DNA of 64,000 nucleotides from Symsagittifera roscoffensis (GCF_963678635.1 NC_087068.1:31312318-31376317), one strand, 5' to 3'. Shown: positions 31,606-43,345, counted from the stretch's first letter. Numbers and translations: made by a program. Notes: generated by a model not told the origin, from the letters alone.

Positions 31606-33129
31606 TTAGGAGTCTTTCGATACTTCGAAGCAAGATTCATCATCGCTCAATTCTGTATTAGTTACAACTTGTACGGGAATGGCTGAGCTGTTTGATTCAG
31701 CACACATTTGAACGGAGGCGGAACTTTCGTTGCTACGATTTCCAACACTACCAGGAACATCACTGGTATCTGACGAGTTTCGATTTTGAGAGTTTGTCAA
31801 AATCCATTCTGTTGTGTCCAAATCCAACTTATGAGAATTAACATAGTGCGACTTCAAACTATCTACATTTTCACTGGAGAACATGCAGAGAGCACATACG
31901 TGGTTATTTTCACTTTGCGCAAGACTAAGTCTACTTCTCAAAATTGGGTTGCCATTCAAAATTTGCCCTGTTTCGTTAGTTTCCGATTCAGAAAGTAAGT
32001 GGTCAGACTTGAGAGAGTTCAAAATCTCCATCAAATCTGAGTCACAGTTTTTCATTCTTTTAGGTCTGGATCCGCATAACACTTCAGTATCATCGCATGA
32101 TATGTAATCAACACTGTCTAAAACTGTTTGGGCAGTTTCGTCGTCTAGTCCATGTTTCCCAACATAATGTCGTCTTAGGAGATACTTCTGTCTGAATGGC
32201 GTCGCGCAATAGGCACAGTATACGAACAAGTTTGCATGTTGGTTCCTATGATGTTGCAGCAGATACTTCTTACTCCACGTTTCGTACGCACACTTTGAGC
32301 ATTTATGAATCTGGTCAGGGGATGTTACAAGGCTGCCGATAACTTCGCTGCTGCTTACACGTGATTTATTGCAGGGCGGTGTATGGTTGCGAATTGTGGA
32401 CAAGTCAACTTTGACTGAGCCATCGCTACTCGTAGAGCTACAGGTTGCTTCTGTTTTCACATCAGGCGAAATGGAGGATACTAACTCAACCAATGGCTGA
32501 ACTGAGTTCCATTGCGTGCTTGAGCTACTACAGCCAGGTCTGTTCAAATCAAATGGCTGCTGTCGATTGCCTTTCAGACTCAGCTCGTTATCCTTCACTG
32601 AAGACGACACAATCGGTATTTCTTCTCTTGAATTCTCCAAAAAAGGCCGACTGGTTGATTCCTTTTTCGATCCATGCATCGCATTTTTGACCACGTTTAA
32701 AACTGATTGGGGATTTAGTGATACAGAGCTTTCATCTGAAATGCCCCCAACTATCGGTCGATTAGAAAACCTTGAGGACGCAGTCTCGTCGTAATCTGCC
32801 GAGTTACTTTCGCTTGTCCCGTTATTCTTTGTTGAAACACCAACATTTTGATTACTTGTAGGACGTGTATCAATCAATGAGCTCAAATTTATAGCAGGAG
32901 AGCTGAAATTACTTTCCGAGGATGTATTTTCTGCATTCTGAACAATTTTCATTGAAACTGTACCCATTTTGCTCTGAGATCCATCGTCTATAATGGAGAA
33001 TGTGCTCTCGGGGTTACTGTTTTTATTGGAATGTTTCTTAGATGTACAAATTTGGTCTACTATGAAATGTAAAAGAGAAGAAGTGTCAAGGCGAACTGAA
33101 AATGTCAACTCGGCAACATCTGGCGCCAT
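31606..33129 (-). CDS. C2H2 zinc-finger protein
   Basis: A 507-aa open frame. I choose ATG 33,127-33,129 (MAPDVAELTFSVRLDTSSLL) over an upstream in-frame ATG because a good acceptor, attatttcag, lies 7 bases before it. Residues ~35-270 and ~435-507 are serine- and asparagine-rich and probably disordered. Three C2H2 fingers are visible: HKCSKCAYETWSKKYLLQHH (~274-297), VYCAYCATPFRQKYLLRRHY (~302-326) and HVCALCMFSSENVDSLKSHY (~408-434). The first two are paired like adjacent nucleic-acid-binding fingers, the third stands alone. The product is probably a nuclear DNA-binding or chromatin protein, but the family is not identified. Three fingers without KRAB, SCAN or BTB domains are seen. Upstream 5'UTR exons are not located. 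Confidence 0.85.
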   Translation of the reverse strand: MAPDVAELTFSVRLDTSSLLHFIVDQICTSKKHSNKNSNPESTFSIIDDGSQSKMGTVSMKIVQNAENTSSESNFSSPAINLSSLIDTRPTSNQNVGVSTKNNGTSESNSADYDETASSRFSNRPIVGGISDESSVSLNPQSVLNVVKNAMHGSKKESTSRPFLENSREEIPIVSSSVKDNELSLKGNRQQPFDLNRPGCSSSSTQWNSVQPLVELVSSISPDVKTEATCSSTSSDGSVKVDLSTIRNHTPPCNKSRVSSSEVIGSLVTSPDQIHKCSKCAYETWSKKYLLQHHRNQHANLFVYCAYCATPFRQKYLLRRHYVGKHGLDDETAQTVLDSVDYISCDDTEVLCGSRPKRMKNCDSDLMEILNSLKSDHLLSESETNETGQILNGNPILRSRLSLAQSENNHVCALCMFSSENVDSLKSHYVNSHKLDLDTTEWILTNSQNRNSSDTSDVPGSVGNRSNESSASVQMCAESNSSAIPVQVVTNTELSDDESCFEVSKDS

Positions 33130-33219
33130 TTTAAACCTGAAATAATAGCTAGTATTGAAACATTTTAGTTTAAGATTTTGAAACCTGATGAATGTATCAG
33201 CCCAAAAATTCTGTGGCAC

Positions 33220-34430
33220 AACACTGAAAACTCGTTACGGAATGTAAATAACTCGCTCATTATGATCTTTTACCTTTTGACCAAAGAAACCATGGAAAAG
33301 CTATTAAATGATTCTATTTCACATTATCGGGTCATTTGATATCAAAACCAGATAATTTCTCTTTCAAAACATTGACTAGGGACCCAGCTAAAGCATTATT
33401 CTTTCAAAATAAATCGAACGTAATGATGCAAAAGGTACTGCGTCTTTTCCAAAAGTAGTCAAACTGACAACAAGGATAGCCGGTTACTGTGCAAGTATCA
33501 CAAAAATGAGCTATTGTAAGCCTACTTGCTCGCATTATTTGATCGAACTTAGACTAAAAATCTAAAATTTTAAACCTATTTTTGTCGAAACTGGGACGAC
33601 TTTTTGGGAATTTTATGACGTTGTTCGAATCACGGCTGAAAGGGCTTTTATATGATATATTACTCGACCCATTCCCATAAACTTTTGTAGTACCTGATTT
33701 TGCGTCGAAAACAAAAAGAAAAAACCAAAACACCCGAATGGAATTTCCGAAGTCCATGGCTGCTTCCTTCTCAGAAGCACGGAGAAAATCTTTTTGCAAG
33801 AGAGATCATTCAAACATCCGTGTGCGATTGATTTCTTAAATTTCAGAATTGGCACGGACGTTTTTGGGAAAAAAGCAAGTCCAAAAACTATGTCATAATG
33901 TCTAAGACTGGACTTTTCTCGAGTCCATAGCGGATTTCTTGCCAAAGTTGGAAGAATTCATTTACGCAAGGGTTAACCCTAGCTTTTTTTATATACAGGC
34001 TACAATTTAATTGCTTACAAGACTTTTGAATAAACGTTCCTTTTTATCAACGTGAAAAGAACCCAAGGAAAATGGTCCTATAGATTGTTAATGGTACTGG
34101 TTATGATCCATTCTAGTCTGGTTATGATGCATTCTGCAGCCATTTTACTCAAGTAAATTGACTGAAAAGCACTGCCAAAACGTAACAGCTACATTACATA
34201 ATTAAAACCTTCATTATGATTCCGACCTTCAAAAATGTAAACAGAATACATGAGCTCTCGTTTCAGTTTATTTTCTTTAGTCAGATTTTGAGTTTCAAAG
34301 CAAGATATTTTCGCAAAAATGCTCTATAGCATCGGAAAGACATCACTCAATCGGAAAGACATCAGAGTTCTTGCATTAAAAATACTAGCTATTGGAGCAA
34401 AGAAACTTAGAAAAATATTTTAGTTGATTT
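33220..34430. other. Intergenic with a dispersed-repeat copy
   Basis: Bases ~33,475-33,725 match 7,625-8,160 and the start of the 300 bp array unit in SEC13 intron 4 (landmarks TATCACAAAAATGAGCTATT and CGAATCACGGCTGAAAGG). The rest shows no gene or named repeat. Confidence 0.5.
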
Positions 34431-37400
34431 CATAAATCACATCGGCTCGGTTATTTTCATAGGGTGGATTCTTTTGCAAGCTATTGATGCGATGAAACTT
34501 CGAAACATTTCGAAGTTGTTTCCATAGCTTGGATTGCTTGGCTAAAACATTTTAGTTGTTCAAACATGCAATAGAATTTTAAAAAAATTATTTCAAATAG
34601 CAAAACAACAACTGAAGCATGAAACCAAGATAGCACCGGGAGTGAAAGAGAGCACCATATGGGAAATCTATCAGATAAAAAGGCCGGATGTTGGCAATGG
34701 CAAGATAAGAAATTCGCAGAAAGTGAGATACAAGGTGACAGAGAATTAGAGGATCATAAAAACTTCATCGAGAGAAGCTTGAGGGCGTAGAGTTCCGATA
34801 ACACATGCTGCGTTAGACATCTGTATTCAAACTGACATTCTTTGTCTAAGGAAGGCAGAAGCACGGGCTTCGTTGGTGGAATCTTGAATCAGCTTGCCGA
34901 GCTTCGAAAGAAAACGTTTGGTGTCTGGTCCTGCGCCTCCTTGTATTTCGAATGCGACAGGCTGAAACAAGTAGCCTCTGTTGATGACTTAGTGTATTTC
35001 ATTCTTTTCGTCTATTCTGCTGTAGTCGCTGCTTTCAGGGGCTCAAATGAGTCAATTCTACTACTGCACAATGCGTCCACGACCGTGGCATCCCATACCA
35101 TTGGTTGGCCTCTGGACCAAGGTGTAGACGTGAGCCCATCCGGCCTTTTCCGATCTGCGCGTCAAAGTCCAGGGGATTCTAGTACCGAGTGTATGTTGGC
35201 GCTGGCAAGACCCCTCTTCACTATGTCATTCAACAACGAGTGGCGAGTATGACGGCCGGCGCTCATTTTGCAAGCCAAACCATGGTGGCCTCTTCAGAGA
35301 CTTCTTTACCGCATCGACATTGGTGGGGTTCGCACACTTTGTCGCCCAAACGCAGTGCCACACTGATGCGGAGTTGGATATCTGTGAGTTTCAAGCCCAA
35401 GTTGGATGATGGCAGAGCCTGCACAGCTTCCCGCCATCTTTCCAGAGTAAGCTTCTATTCTATTGTGGTCTGTCAATGAACAGTTCTCAAGCATCGAGGT
35501 AGTTAGGTTCTCGAATACTAGCCAAGTCCAATTCTTTTGGGTGCTTCTATTAGTTGGTGGAAGTGCTTGTGCAGTATCACCTCAGAGTTCCAGAGCAGTT
35601 TCTTCGTCGCCTGTTGGTCCGGTACAAGTGGAGATTTGGTCTGACAAAGCAGCGCAAGAGCTCGCGGAGGATAGAAAACAGGAAGTCGCAAGCAATGACG
35701 CAGATGGCAGACCCACACCACCCATTTTAACAGGCAGACAGGCTTGGATGCGAGAAGAATCTGTAAGTTGAACATTGGTGATTTTTTCCAGTGTTGAGGT
35801 CAGAATGGAATCATAGTTGGAGAGTATGTCGGGGTGCATGAAGCACGGTGACGTGCGGAGCACAAATGTCAGTTTCGATATACTGAACGAGTTTTTCAGA
35901 AGAAAAAGCTCCGAGTGTGCCTCAATTTCGGCCAGGCGTTCGCTCAGTAGCTCAAGATCTTGAGAACGTTTGGTCAATTTGTCAAGGACACAGTCAGCAC
36001 CCATGCCTGCACCAAAGATGCATAGGTCGTCCAATGGAGTCTCTTGTATAGCAGGGCAGATCGTGTTGAATAGTTGCAGTATTTCGAGTTTGAGCTCTTC
36101 ACTCGGTGAACCTAGGAAAGTTAGCTCACATTTCGAAGGCTTAACTTTCAGGCCAAGCATACGAGCGCGCTCTATCACCAGTTTCAAGTCCTCGAAAACT
36201 ACCCGGAACTTATCAGCAAGATTCCCATCTTCCAGATACCAGAAGTTAAGAGCAGAAGTCATCGAATGAATCATGTCGTTAATCGTGTCACAGAACATGG
36301 GCGGCCCCTCCGGGTCTCCTTGTTGAGCTCCTATATCTGAATTTTTAAATAATTCTTAGCATTTTTCCGTAGATTTTATTGCTTCGCAAAAAGATTTAGC
36401 TATGATTCAACTGAGTCTATGCAACTTCGAAACATTTTGAAGTCGTTTCCATAGCTTGGATTGCTTGGCTAAAACATTTTAGTTATTCAAGCATGCAATG
36501 GATGCAATAGAATTTTAAAACATTTCTAAGCTTTTTTCCGTAGCTTTGATTGCTTCGCAAAAACGTTTACCTATGATTCAACTGAACCTATGAAACTTCG
36601 AAACATTTTGAAGTTGTTTCCATAGCTTAGATTGCTTTGCTAAAATATTATAGTGGTTCAAGCATGCAATGGATGCGATGAAATTTTGAAACATTTTGAA
36701 GCTGTTTCCGCAGCTTGGATCGCTTCGGACAACAATGGCATGTATTTAAGCAATCTAATCAAGCAAAATATTTCAAAGAGCAAATCGCTTCCTTAAAAGT
36801 TAAGTTTTTCTTGGCCGGCTATTCAAGTAATGGAACTTAGCAAGCTTTCAAAATATTTCAGGTAATTTTCAAAGCCAGGTGGTCAAGCGATAAATCTATG
36901 AAATTTTTCAAGCTATTTCATAGAGTGAACGAGCTCGCGAACAGTTTTAGCTTTTGTAAGTAAGCCATACAAATGATGAAACTTTTCGTAGCAAAAAATT
37001 TTTTGTAGCTAGCTATTGAAGCGAAGAAACTTCGGAAAAACTTCATGTAACTTCGGAGCAAATCGGCTCGCAAAAAGATTAAATTATTCAAGCAATCTAT
37101 TGAAGTGATATAGCTTTGAAATATTACGAAAGCCTTCTCAAAGGTTGGACTGCTTCGCACGAAAAGAAAATTGAAGTATCTATTGAAGCGATGAATTTTA
37201 CGATTTGTTTTCTTCGAGTGAATTGATTTGCAAAAAAGAGAAAGTTTGAAATATTTCGATGTTGTTTTCATAGTTTTGAGTCTTTTGCGAAAACATGAAG
37301 AATGTTCTAGCAAGCTATGAATACGATGTCAATTTGGGATAATTTGAAAATGTTTTCGTAGCTTATATTGCATCACAAAAAACGAAAATTCTTCAAGCAA

Positions 37401-37960
37401 GCTATTGAAGCGATGAAATTTTGAAGCAATTCGAAGTTCGTTTCATAGCGTGGGTTGCTTCGCAAAAAATGTCAGTGACTAAAGCAAGCTATTGAAGCGG
37501 CAAAACCTTGAAAAATTTTGAAGTTGGATTGCGCTGCAACAACATTAAACTTGTTCAAGCAAGCTATGGATTGAATAATTACAAGTTGGGTTACAATAAA
37601 CTTTGAACACATTGAAAAGATGAAATTTTGCAATATTCATGAAGCAAAGAGGATTGCAAAAAATTAGCTTTTCCTCGCAAGCTATTGAAGTGATAAAACT
37701 TAGGCAAACTTTCATGTTACTTCAAGAGCAAATCGCCTCGCAAGAAATTTAAATTACTCAAGCAAGCTAATAAACTTTAAAATACATCGAAGTTCTTTTT
37801 AGCGTGGATTGTTTTGCAATGAAATTAAGGTTTCAAGTAAGTTATTGATGCGAAGAGATGTAATTTTAAAGTATTTCGAATTGTTTTTATTAGAGTGGGC
37901 TATTTTGCAAAAAAACGAAGTCGTTTACGCAAGTTACACAGAGGTGAATCTGCAGCTTCG
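34430..37960. repeat. Degenerate tandem array, ~85-170 bp units, split by a LINE
   Basis: Units carry 'gaaacttcgaaacatttcgaagttgtttccatagcttggattgcttgg' variants (landmarks CATAGCTTGGATTGCTT at ~34,528 and ~36,449; CGTAGCTTTGATTGCTT at ~36,539; CATAGCTTAGATTGCTT at ~36,620) and 'caagctattgaagcgatgaaa'. Copies lie at 34,430-34,620 and continue from 36,345 to ~37,950 with increasing divergence. The LINE fragment at 34,790-36,340 sits between two similar copies, so it probably inserted into an existing array. Confidence 0.75.
34790..36340 (-). pseudogene. 5'-truncated LINE reverse transcriptase fragment
   Basis: It begins abruptly at ~36,340 inside the RT with GAQQGDPEGPPMFCDTI, then NFWYLEDGNL, GLKVKPSKCELTFLG, VKMGGVGLPSASLLATSCFL, and C-terminally RGLASANIHSVLESPGL, KRPDGLTSTPWSRGQPMVWD and FLRQRMSV near 34,830. 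The 238-aa frame 35,582-36,298 is the longest intact piece; stops occur downstream (for example after SVLESPGL near 35,160). The catalytic motif reads YLED where (Y/F)xDD is required. The RPD...VWDATVVD block at the C-terminus resembles a PD-(D/E)xK nuclease motif as in restriction-like-endonuclease LINEs; that assignment is inference. Confidence 0.8.
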
Positions 37961-40900
37961 CAAACACGAGCAAAAAAGTGACAAACAATGGGATGCATAA
38001 AAACGTTGCTTAATTAAGACCTCGCAACTTTTCTAGTAATTTAATAGAGCCAATCGGTTGTCAGAAAATTTGGCTAGTCGAAGCGACCTGTTTTGAGGCG
38101 ATGAAACTTGGTCTTTCTAAGCAAGGATGTTGTTGTTTTTAGTTGGTTTGTTTCAGACTGAAATGAATCTGTAACCGGGAAAAGTTTGGACAAGTACTGT
38201 CTAGCATTAAAGTTGAACCGAGGAGTTGACTTTTTAAAAAATGTCTCGCCTTAACGCCTCTTGAACATTGTCCTCGGTGGTATTTCCTAACCATTGTGCC
38301 TTATGACTACGAAAAACATGTCATTCATTCAATATATAGATATATAGATAGATAGATATAGATAGATACATATAGATAGATAAATTTTGCCGATTAGCTC
38401 AATTGTATAATCTAAAAATTTGACAATTTAGCTGATTTGTGATAATTAATTGGAGCTATATATCCACTTCCCTAAAAACGCAAAGCGTACAAAATGTGAA
38501 TAAAATCGATGTACTTAATTTAAAAAATTAAATAAGCATTCAGCTGATTAACATCCTTTCAGAGCTTGTTCACAGAAAATTTCCGGAAAATGTTTTGGGA
38601 TCAAAAATTGCAAGGTCTTGATAACATTTGGAATTTATTTCAATTGAGACATCATCTGAGTTTGAAAAGAGTAACGCAATATACGGTTATCAGATAAGTG
38701 GCCATCCTAATCGATATACTTTAATTTTTAAAATTATTTTTTTTAAATATTTTTAAAAATTTATTTTACCATAATAAAAAACTTCTGATTCTTCGGGCAA
38801 ACTTGCATCACCTCTTCATATTGGCTTTTTCTCTTTCCTAATAAGGGCAGACCAAAAAGCATGCACAATAAGGGTAGACCAATTAGCGATACAAAAAACA
38901 ATTATGCTCTGTAAATTTTTAACAGGGTAAAATTGAGATAAAAATGAAAAATCGCGATATATTTCCATATTCCAACACAGAGGCGAGGCGGCTCTTCGCA
39001 TCGTTTGCGATGCAATTCAAGCACAGCATTGCACGCTATCGATTAGAAATTGAGACGGAAATAGCCAAAATCGAAAAAAAAATTTTTTTACACAACCACC
39101 AGTATAAAAAAACGCTTTCAGTATCTACCAAGCGCCATCTAAGCCGACAATAAATAGATAGACGCCAATTGATCCGAACACAAAAAAAATTTTGAGCAGT
39201 TAAGATGTTCTATTTTAAAACTGGACAAACTTTTTATGACTACAATTTTTTACGACGATATGTTTTAGAAGCCAAAGTATGGTTTAGTTTTTCAAATAGT
39301 GCTTTGGCCAACTAGTGCATGCTTTGGTCAATTTGCCAGTTTTGACCGATTTTAAAACTTCGAAATCTTGGTACAAACAACCTGACATTTTTTCAACCTC
39401 AATCATTTTTTGGTTTTGAAGCGACACCAAATAAAGAACAAAGCCGCTAAAAGGTAAGTTGAGACCATATATGCTGAATAAAGCTTTCAAGCAAAAAAGA
39501 AAAGCCAAGGAAAACATATTAAAAGGAATTGTTGAATCTTAGATGACAGCATAAGAAATTTCCCGATTTTGAAGCTAAGCCGACAACACATTAGCAGACA
39601 CAAAAGTCCGACAATTCAATTTTTCCGGAAAAAAGATCAATTTCGTACATACTGAAAAAACCGCGTTACCTCTGGACCAATTGTGAAATTGTCTCGAAAT
39701 TGCTAAGGTTCACTAATATAGCAACTTGACAAATTCTTAGAAACGCGTAAGAAAAATTGTTCCTGATAAAAAGTCTAGTTATGGATTATAAGACATTTGC
39801 TTTCGCAAGTGTACAAACGATTTAATTTTTTCAAAAGCCACCATGGTGTACCCAATTTCTAATATACTTACGTAACCCTTACCCGGTGAATATTTGAACT
39901 CGGTGAATATTTGAAAAGGTTAAGTTTTGAAATGTGAACTCCAAAAATGATAAGCATAGTAGACGTTTTCGCTGTAGAGCTGGCACAGTGAACGAAAGAA
40001 CTCTGCTGTACAGAATTGTTCTTCATCCCACACAGTGATTTCAAGAATCCATATAATATCACACTACGCACGAAATATAAGAAATACAAACTGGGGCTAT
40101 CTTTCCTTGCCCCCCCCCCCCCCTCCCTCCCACCTGCAGTTTTTTACAAGTAAAATTACTGTTCCCACCAACCTATTAACAACAAAATTGGCATACGGAC
40201 TGATCTGGAAGAGGAAATGGAGAAAGCAATGCGATGGAAGATGGAAAACCATCCAGATTGACTTAGAGGGTTATCCTCTTATAGGCCCCCTAGACGATAA
40301 TAAACCCCTCGCCTACGCACCACCAAACACTGTGATTTTACTATTTGGGGGAGGTAGACTAGAAAACCGAAGACACGATTAAGACTCGAGTAAAAAAAAC
40401 ACTGGTTGAAGTTAAATGTTTAAGATGCATGGAAATTCTTTCGCATAGTTTCCACCGCGTTCGCGCCATAGTTGTGCAAGGGAAGCAACCTTGAACAAAT
40501 CGGTCATTTTATATACCACGTAATTTGACTTTTGAGAGATAACATTTAAAAAAATTAGCCCAATTGGCCTAAGCATGCACTATTTGGCCAAAGCATGCAC
40601 TATTCGAAAAACTTAAACATACTTTGGCTTTTCAAACTTTACTAGACACTAGCTGAAAATTGTGAATACTCGGTATATCTGCTGTTTTTTGGGTTAAATT
40701 GAAACTGATACGTCACTAAAAACGAACGTGCAAAAAAATATGATTTTTACAGCTATTATGGTAAACGCAGTTCGCGGCGCCATTTCGAACTTGAGACATT
40801 TTTATCGTTGTTACTAATGTCTAATTTCAGCCCTGTATTTGTCTTTCAAATGCAATGTTCTCTATTGGCTCTTTATTTCGGGTATGTTTTAATGTTACGA

Positions 40901-41079
40901 CTTATATTTTGGGGAACCCTTTTTTGACTATTTTATCGTTTTCTCACCACCAACAACAAAACCAGATTGCGCATTCATTTTACAAGGTAACGAATAGGCA
41001 TAAATCAAGCAACAATCGGGCAATGAGAACATAACCAGCTTCACGGGTAGAGGGGAAGCTGTGAAAGAACCCCGCCCTT
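37961..41079. other. Intergenic, repeat fragments only
   Basis: No supportable gene. It contains a (TAGA)n microsatellite at ~38,335-38,385, a SINE-tail-like fragment at ~38,980-39,010 (AGAGGCGAGGCGGCTCTTCG), a duplicated CGGTGAATATTTGAA (39,884 and 39,901), GCATGCACTATTTGGCCA-type words at ~40,575 and ~40,593, and a C run at ~40,110-40,122. Confidence 0.45.
38335..38385 (+). repeat. (TAGA)n microsatellite
   Basis: Interrupted TAGATA units over about 50 bp. Confidence 0.85.
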
Positions 41080-41184
41080 ATGTTTTTTAGGTTACTTTCC
41101 AATCCTCTTAAAGATTATATGGTTTGCCGAAGGGCGCGCATTGGGGTCCTTAACTTAATAATAAGTCTAGTTACAATACAGAAT

Positions 41185-41589
41185 ATGAATCAAATCAATT
41201 TGTTTAGAATGAGTAGCGCTATGGAGCCCATGACTTCAAATCAGAGTTATGAAGCCAGAAAACAACACAATGTGATCAAATACAGTCAGCAAGGCCCACC
41301 TTTAGATGACGCAACCAAGCCTTCGTTTCCCTTATGGCTTGTCATACTCATTCTCACAAGTGTTGCTCTTGCGTTAGCCATCGCTTCGTTCGTATGCTCC
41401 ATCAAATTCCGACAGAAAGAACGCGAACTGCAAGCACTGAGGGAGAATTTGAAAAGACAACACGCAGAAGCTAGTCGAAGCATGTGCTGCTCTACCCCAC
41501 AGAAATGTCTATGCTCTCCGCCTCCCTGTAGATGTTCAACTTCAATGAATTGTCAGGCACAGAATCGAGCAGTCACAAGCAATGTGTGA
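41185..41589 (+). CDS. Small single-pass membrane protein, unknown
   Basis: The open frame from ATG 41,185 codes 134 aa. An upstream in-frame ATG at 41,080 would add 35 residues, but an acceptor-like aatacag three bases before 41,185 favours the shorter form. There is no signal peptide. A strong membrane segment (FPLWLVILILTSVALALAIA, residues ~52-75) is followed by a charged helix likely to form a short coiled coil (FRQKERELQALRENLKRQHA) and a cysteine-rich tail (CCSTPQKCLCSPPPCRC). The cysteines may be palmitoylated or bind metal. I do not recognise the family. Codon use and the ordered domain layout make it more gene-like than neighbouring frames, but it could be one exon of a larger gene. 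Confidence 0.5.
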   Translation: MNQINLFRMSSAMEPMTSNQSYEARKQHNVIKYSQQGPPLDDATKPSFPLWLVILILTSVALALAIASFVCSIKFRQKERELQALRENLKRQHAEASRSMCCSTPQKCLCSPPPCRCSTSMNCQAQNRAVTSNV

Positions 41590-41756
41590 AAAAACAGTAC
41601 TATGATTATTATGAATTGCAGTGATGAAATTGAATTTGAACTGAATTTTTTGTACTCAGTCATTTCCATGAGCAAACAATCTTGCAAACAGTCTTCAAAC
41701 AATTAGACAACCTTCTATCAATTCAACACCCTACACCAGGACTTCTTCGAACCAAC

Positions 41757-41773
41757 CCCCCCCCCCCCCCCCA
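41757..41773 (+). repeat. Poly-C run
   Basis: An uninterrupted run of C lies directly left of the MITE at 41,791. Similar runs are at ~10,770 and ~40,110. Confidence 0.8.
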
Positions 41774-41790
41774 ATCTCACATAAGATAAA

Positions 41791-41987
41791 GGCTCTTTTC
41801 CAGTTCCCCCCTTTCAAAATACCGAGTTTTATGTTTGTTTTACGTGTTATTACGGCTAAATGCGTGATGAAGAACAAATCTGTTCACAGTTGGCGATTTG
41901 TTCACCACACCAAATTTCATTGCATTATGACAACGTTAAATAGACTTTTCAAATTTGAATTTGAAAGGGGGGAACTGGAAAAGAGCC
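41791..41987. mobile_element. MITE with perfect 28 bp terminal inverted repeats
   Basis: The first 28 bases (41,791-41,818, beginning GGCTCTTTTCCAGTTCC) are the exact reverse complement of the last 28 (41,960-41,987, ending GGAACTGGAAAAGAGCC). Flanks are aagataaa (41,783-41,790) and aagataag (41,988-41,995), an 8 bp target duplication with one mismatch. It is 197 bp with no coding capacity. The 8 bp duplication suggests hAT-type mobilisation, though the ends differ from the 1.3 kb hAT MITE. Confidence 0.88.
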
Positions 41988-41995
41988 AAGATAAG

Positions 41996-43059
41996 CATCA
42001 ATTTTTCCATTTTCTGGCGTAACCAGGGTTTTACGAGGTTAGATGTGCAGACCAAATATTTTTGTCATAGCCTAATTTGCAGGTGGGGGAGAAAGGAAAA
42101 AGAGCCTAGCAATATTCAACATTGGCTCGATAAGAAGCATTACTGCTCTCGTTGTCTTGAAATTCTCATAGAATTTTCTTTGCAGCCTCGACAGCACTGG
42201 TATAAGATGGAAACTTTACAACGAGCAGCATAAAAAATTAAAGATCGTAATTGATTTTATTCACAAGCTTTTGCTGAGTAGGTTTTAAAATATACCAGGA
42301 AAACACAAGATAACTGCGACTACTGATTCGAAGACTTTTAGATCGACTCGTATAAAATCATTTGAGGGGATTTGGTGCTTAGCAGTACTTGTGATAACTC
42401 ACAATAAAGCAATGGAAGCTACTGGAACGAAAATGAGACGGAAGTCACAAAGTCGAAAAAAAATCTGAGGTTTCTGAAGTTTCGGGCGGTTAATAAGTTG
42501 AACATACTTAGTTAGATTCCCGTTGAGCCGCAAACAAATTGCTGCCATAAAAAATTTTGAGTTTTGAAACACACAGAAGAAAATGTTTTTTTTTCCGGCT
42601 AAGAAAAAAACAGAAAATCGATAACAAAGCCAACACGACAAAAACAAAACCTCTTCAACTGAATGAACATTTTACGCAAGAAAAATTAAAAAGAATAAAA
42701 CAGAATAAGGTTTGACAAATTTATAAATAACGAGAATTTCAAATTGAATCTGTGGGCCAAGAGCGCAGAAAAAGTCGAATCGGAACTTGTTACAAGTCAG
42801 GCTATCAAATGATTCCGTGATTCTATTAAATAGGTTTTTAAGCTAGGAAAAATATTGTCTCAATTTGATAACCATTGCTAACAATAGGAACAACCATCAA
42901 TATTGTGTAAAATTATTGCATTTGAATTAGACTGATAAAAGTCAGGCTTATCAAAACTCGAGAAACACGTTTAGCAAAAAATGTTCGCTTTTTCCAGCAA
43001 AAATAATGTAGAAACGGACCATGCTAAAAACAACCGATTGGTATATTATACATAACAGA
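41996..43059. other. Intergenic, nothing identified
   Basis: AT-rich sequence without a recognisable gene or repeat. A partial echo of the MITE end (AAAAAGAGCC) occurs near 42,096. Confidence 0.4.
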
Positions 43060-43345
43060 TGAAATATTTACACAGAGGCGAAGCGGAGCTTTGCACCACT
43101 TGCGAAACAGCACAAAAACAAACCCAGAGGCAAAAACAAACCCAGAGTACAAAAACAAACCTTCTCGCTTGGCGAACATTCACTAGCGAGAACAAGACCA
43201 AAAAGCAGCTCTATCAAGTGAAAAAAGAAAAAGTAGATATAAGCCTCGAGTTAGCAAAGACTTGGCTACGTGTAGGATTCGCATCTGCGACCTACTGCAA
43301 TCAAGAGATTTTGAGACTCACGCACTATCCACTCAGCCACGCAAC
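43060..43345 (-). mobile_element. tRNA-related SINE-like unit
   Basis: The minus-strand head (43,264-43,345) looks like a tRNA: acceptor arms GTTGCGT / ACGTAGC can pair over 7 positions with wobble, the A-box-like TGGCTGAGTGGATAGTGCG follows, an anticodon loop CTCAAAA would carry CAA (leucine), and a B-box-like GATGCGAATCC sits inside GTAGG...CCTAC. The T loop is too long and the anticodon stem pairs only 3 of 5, so it is not a working tRNA. The body ends in a GGCGAAGCGGAGC...ACTTGCGAA tail whose fragments recur at ~6,960, 7,545, 15,213, 37,927 and 38,982. Confidence 0.6.

Noticed and set aside
34842-35771. Several plus-strand frames of 96-136 aa
   Set aside because: They are antisense to the LINE RT remnant, whose minus-strand reading has clear RT motifs.
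43264-43345. A functional tRNA-Leu gene
   Set aside because: The T loop is far too long, the anticodon stem pairs at only three of five positions, and the unit carries a repeat tail found elsewhere.
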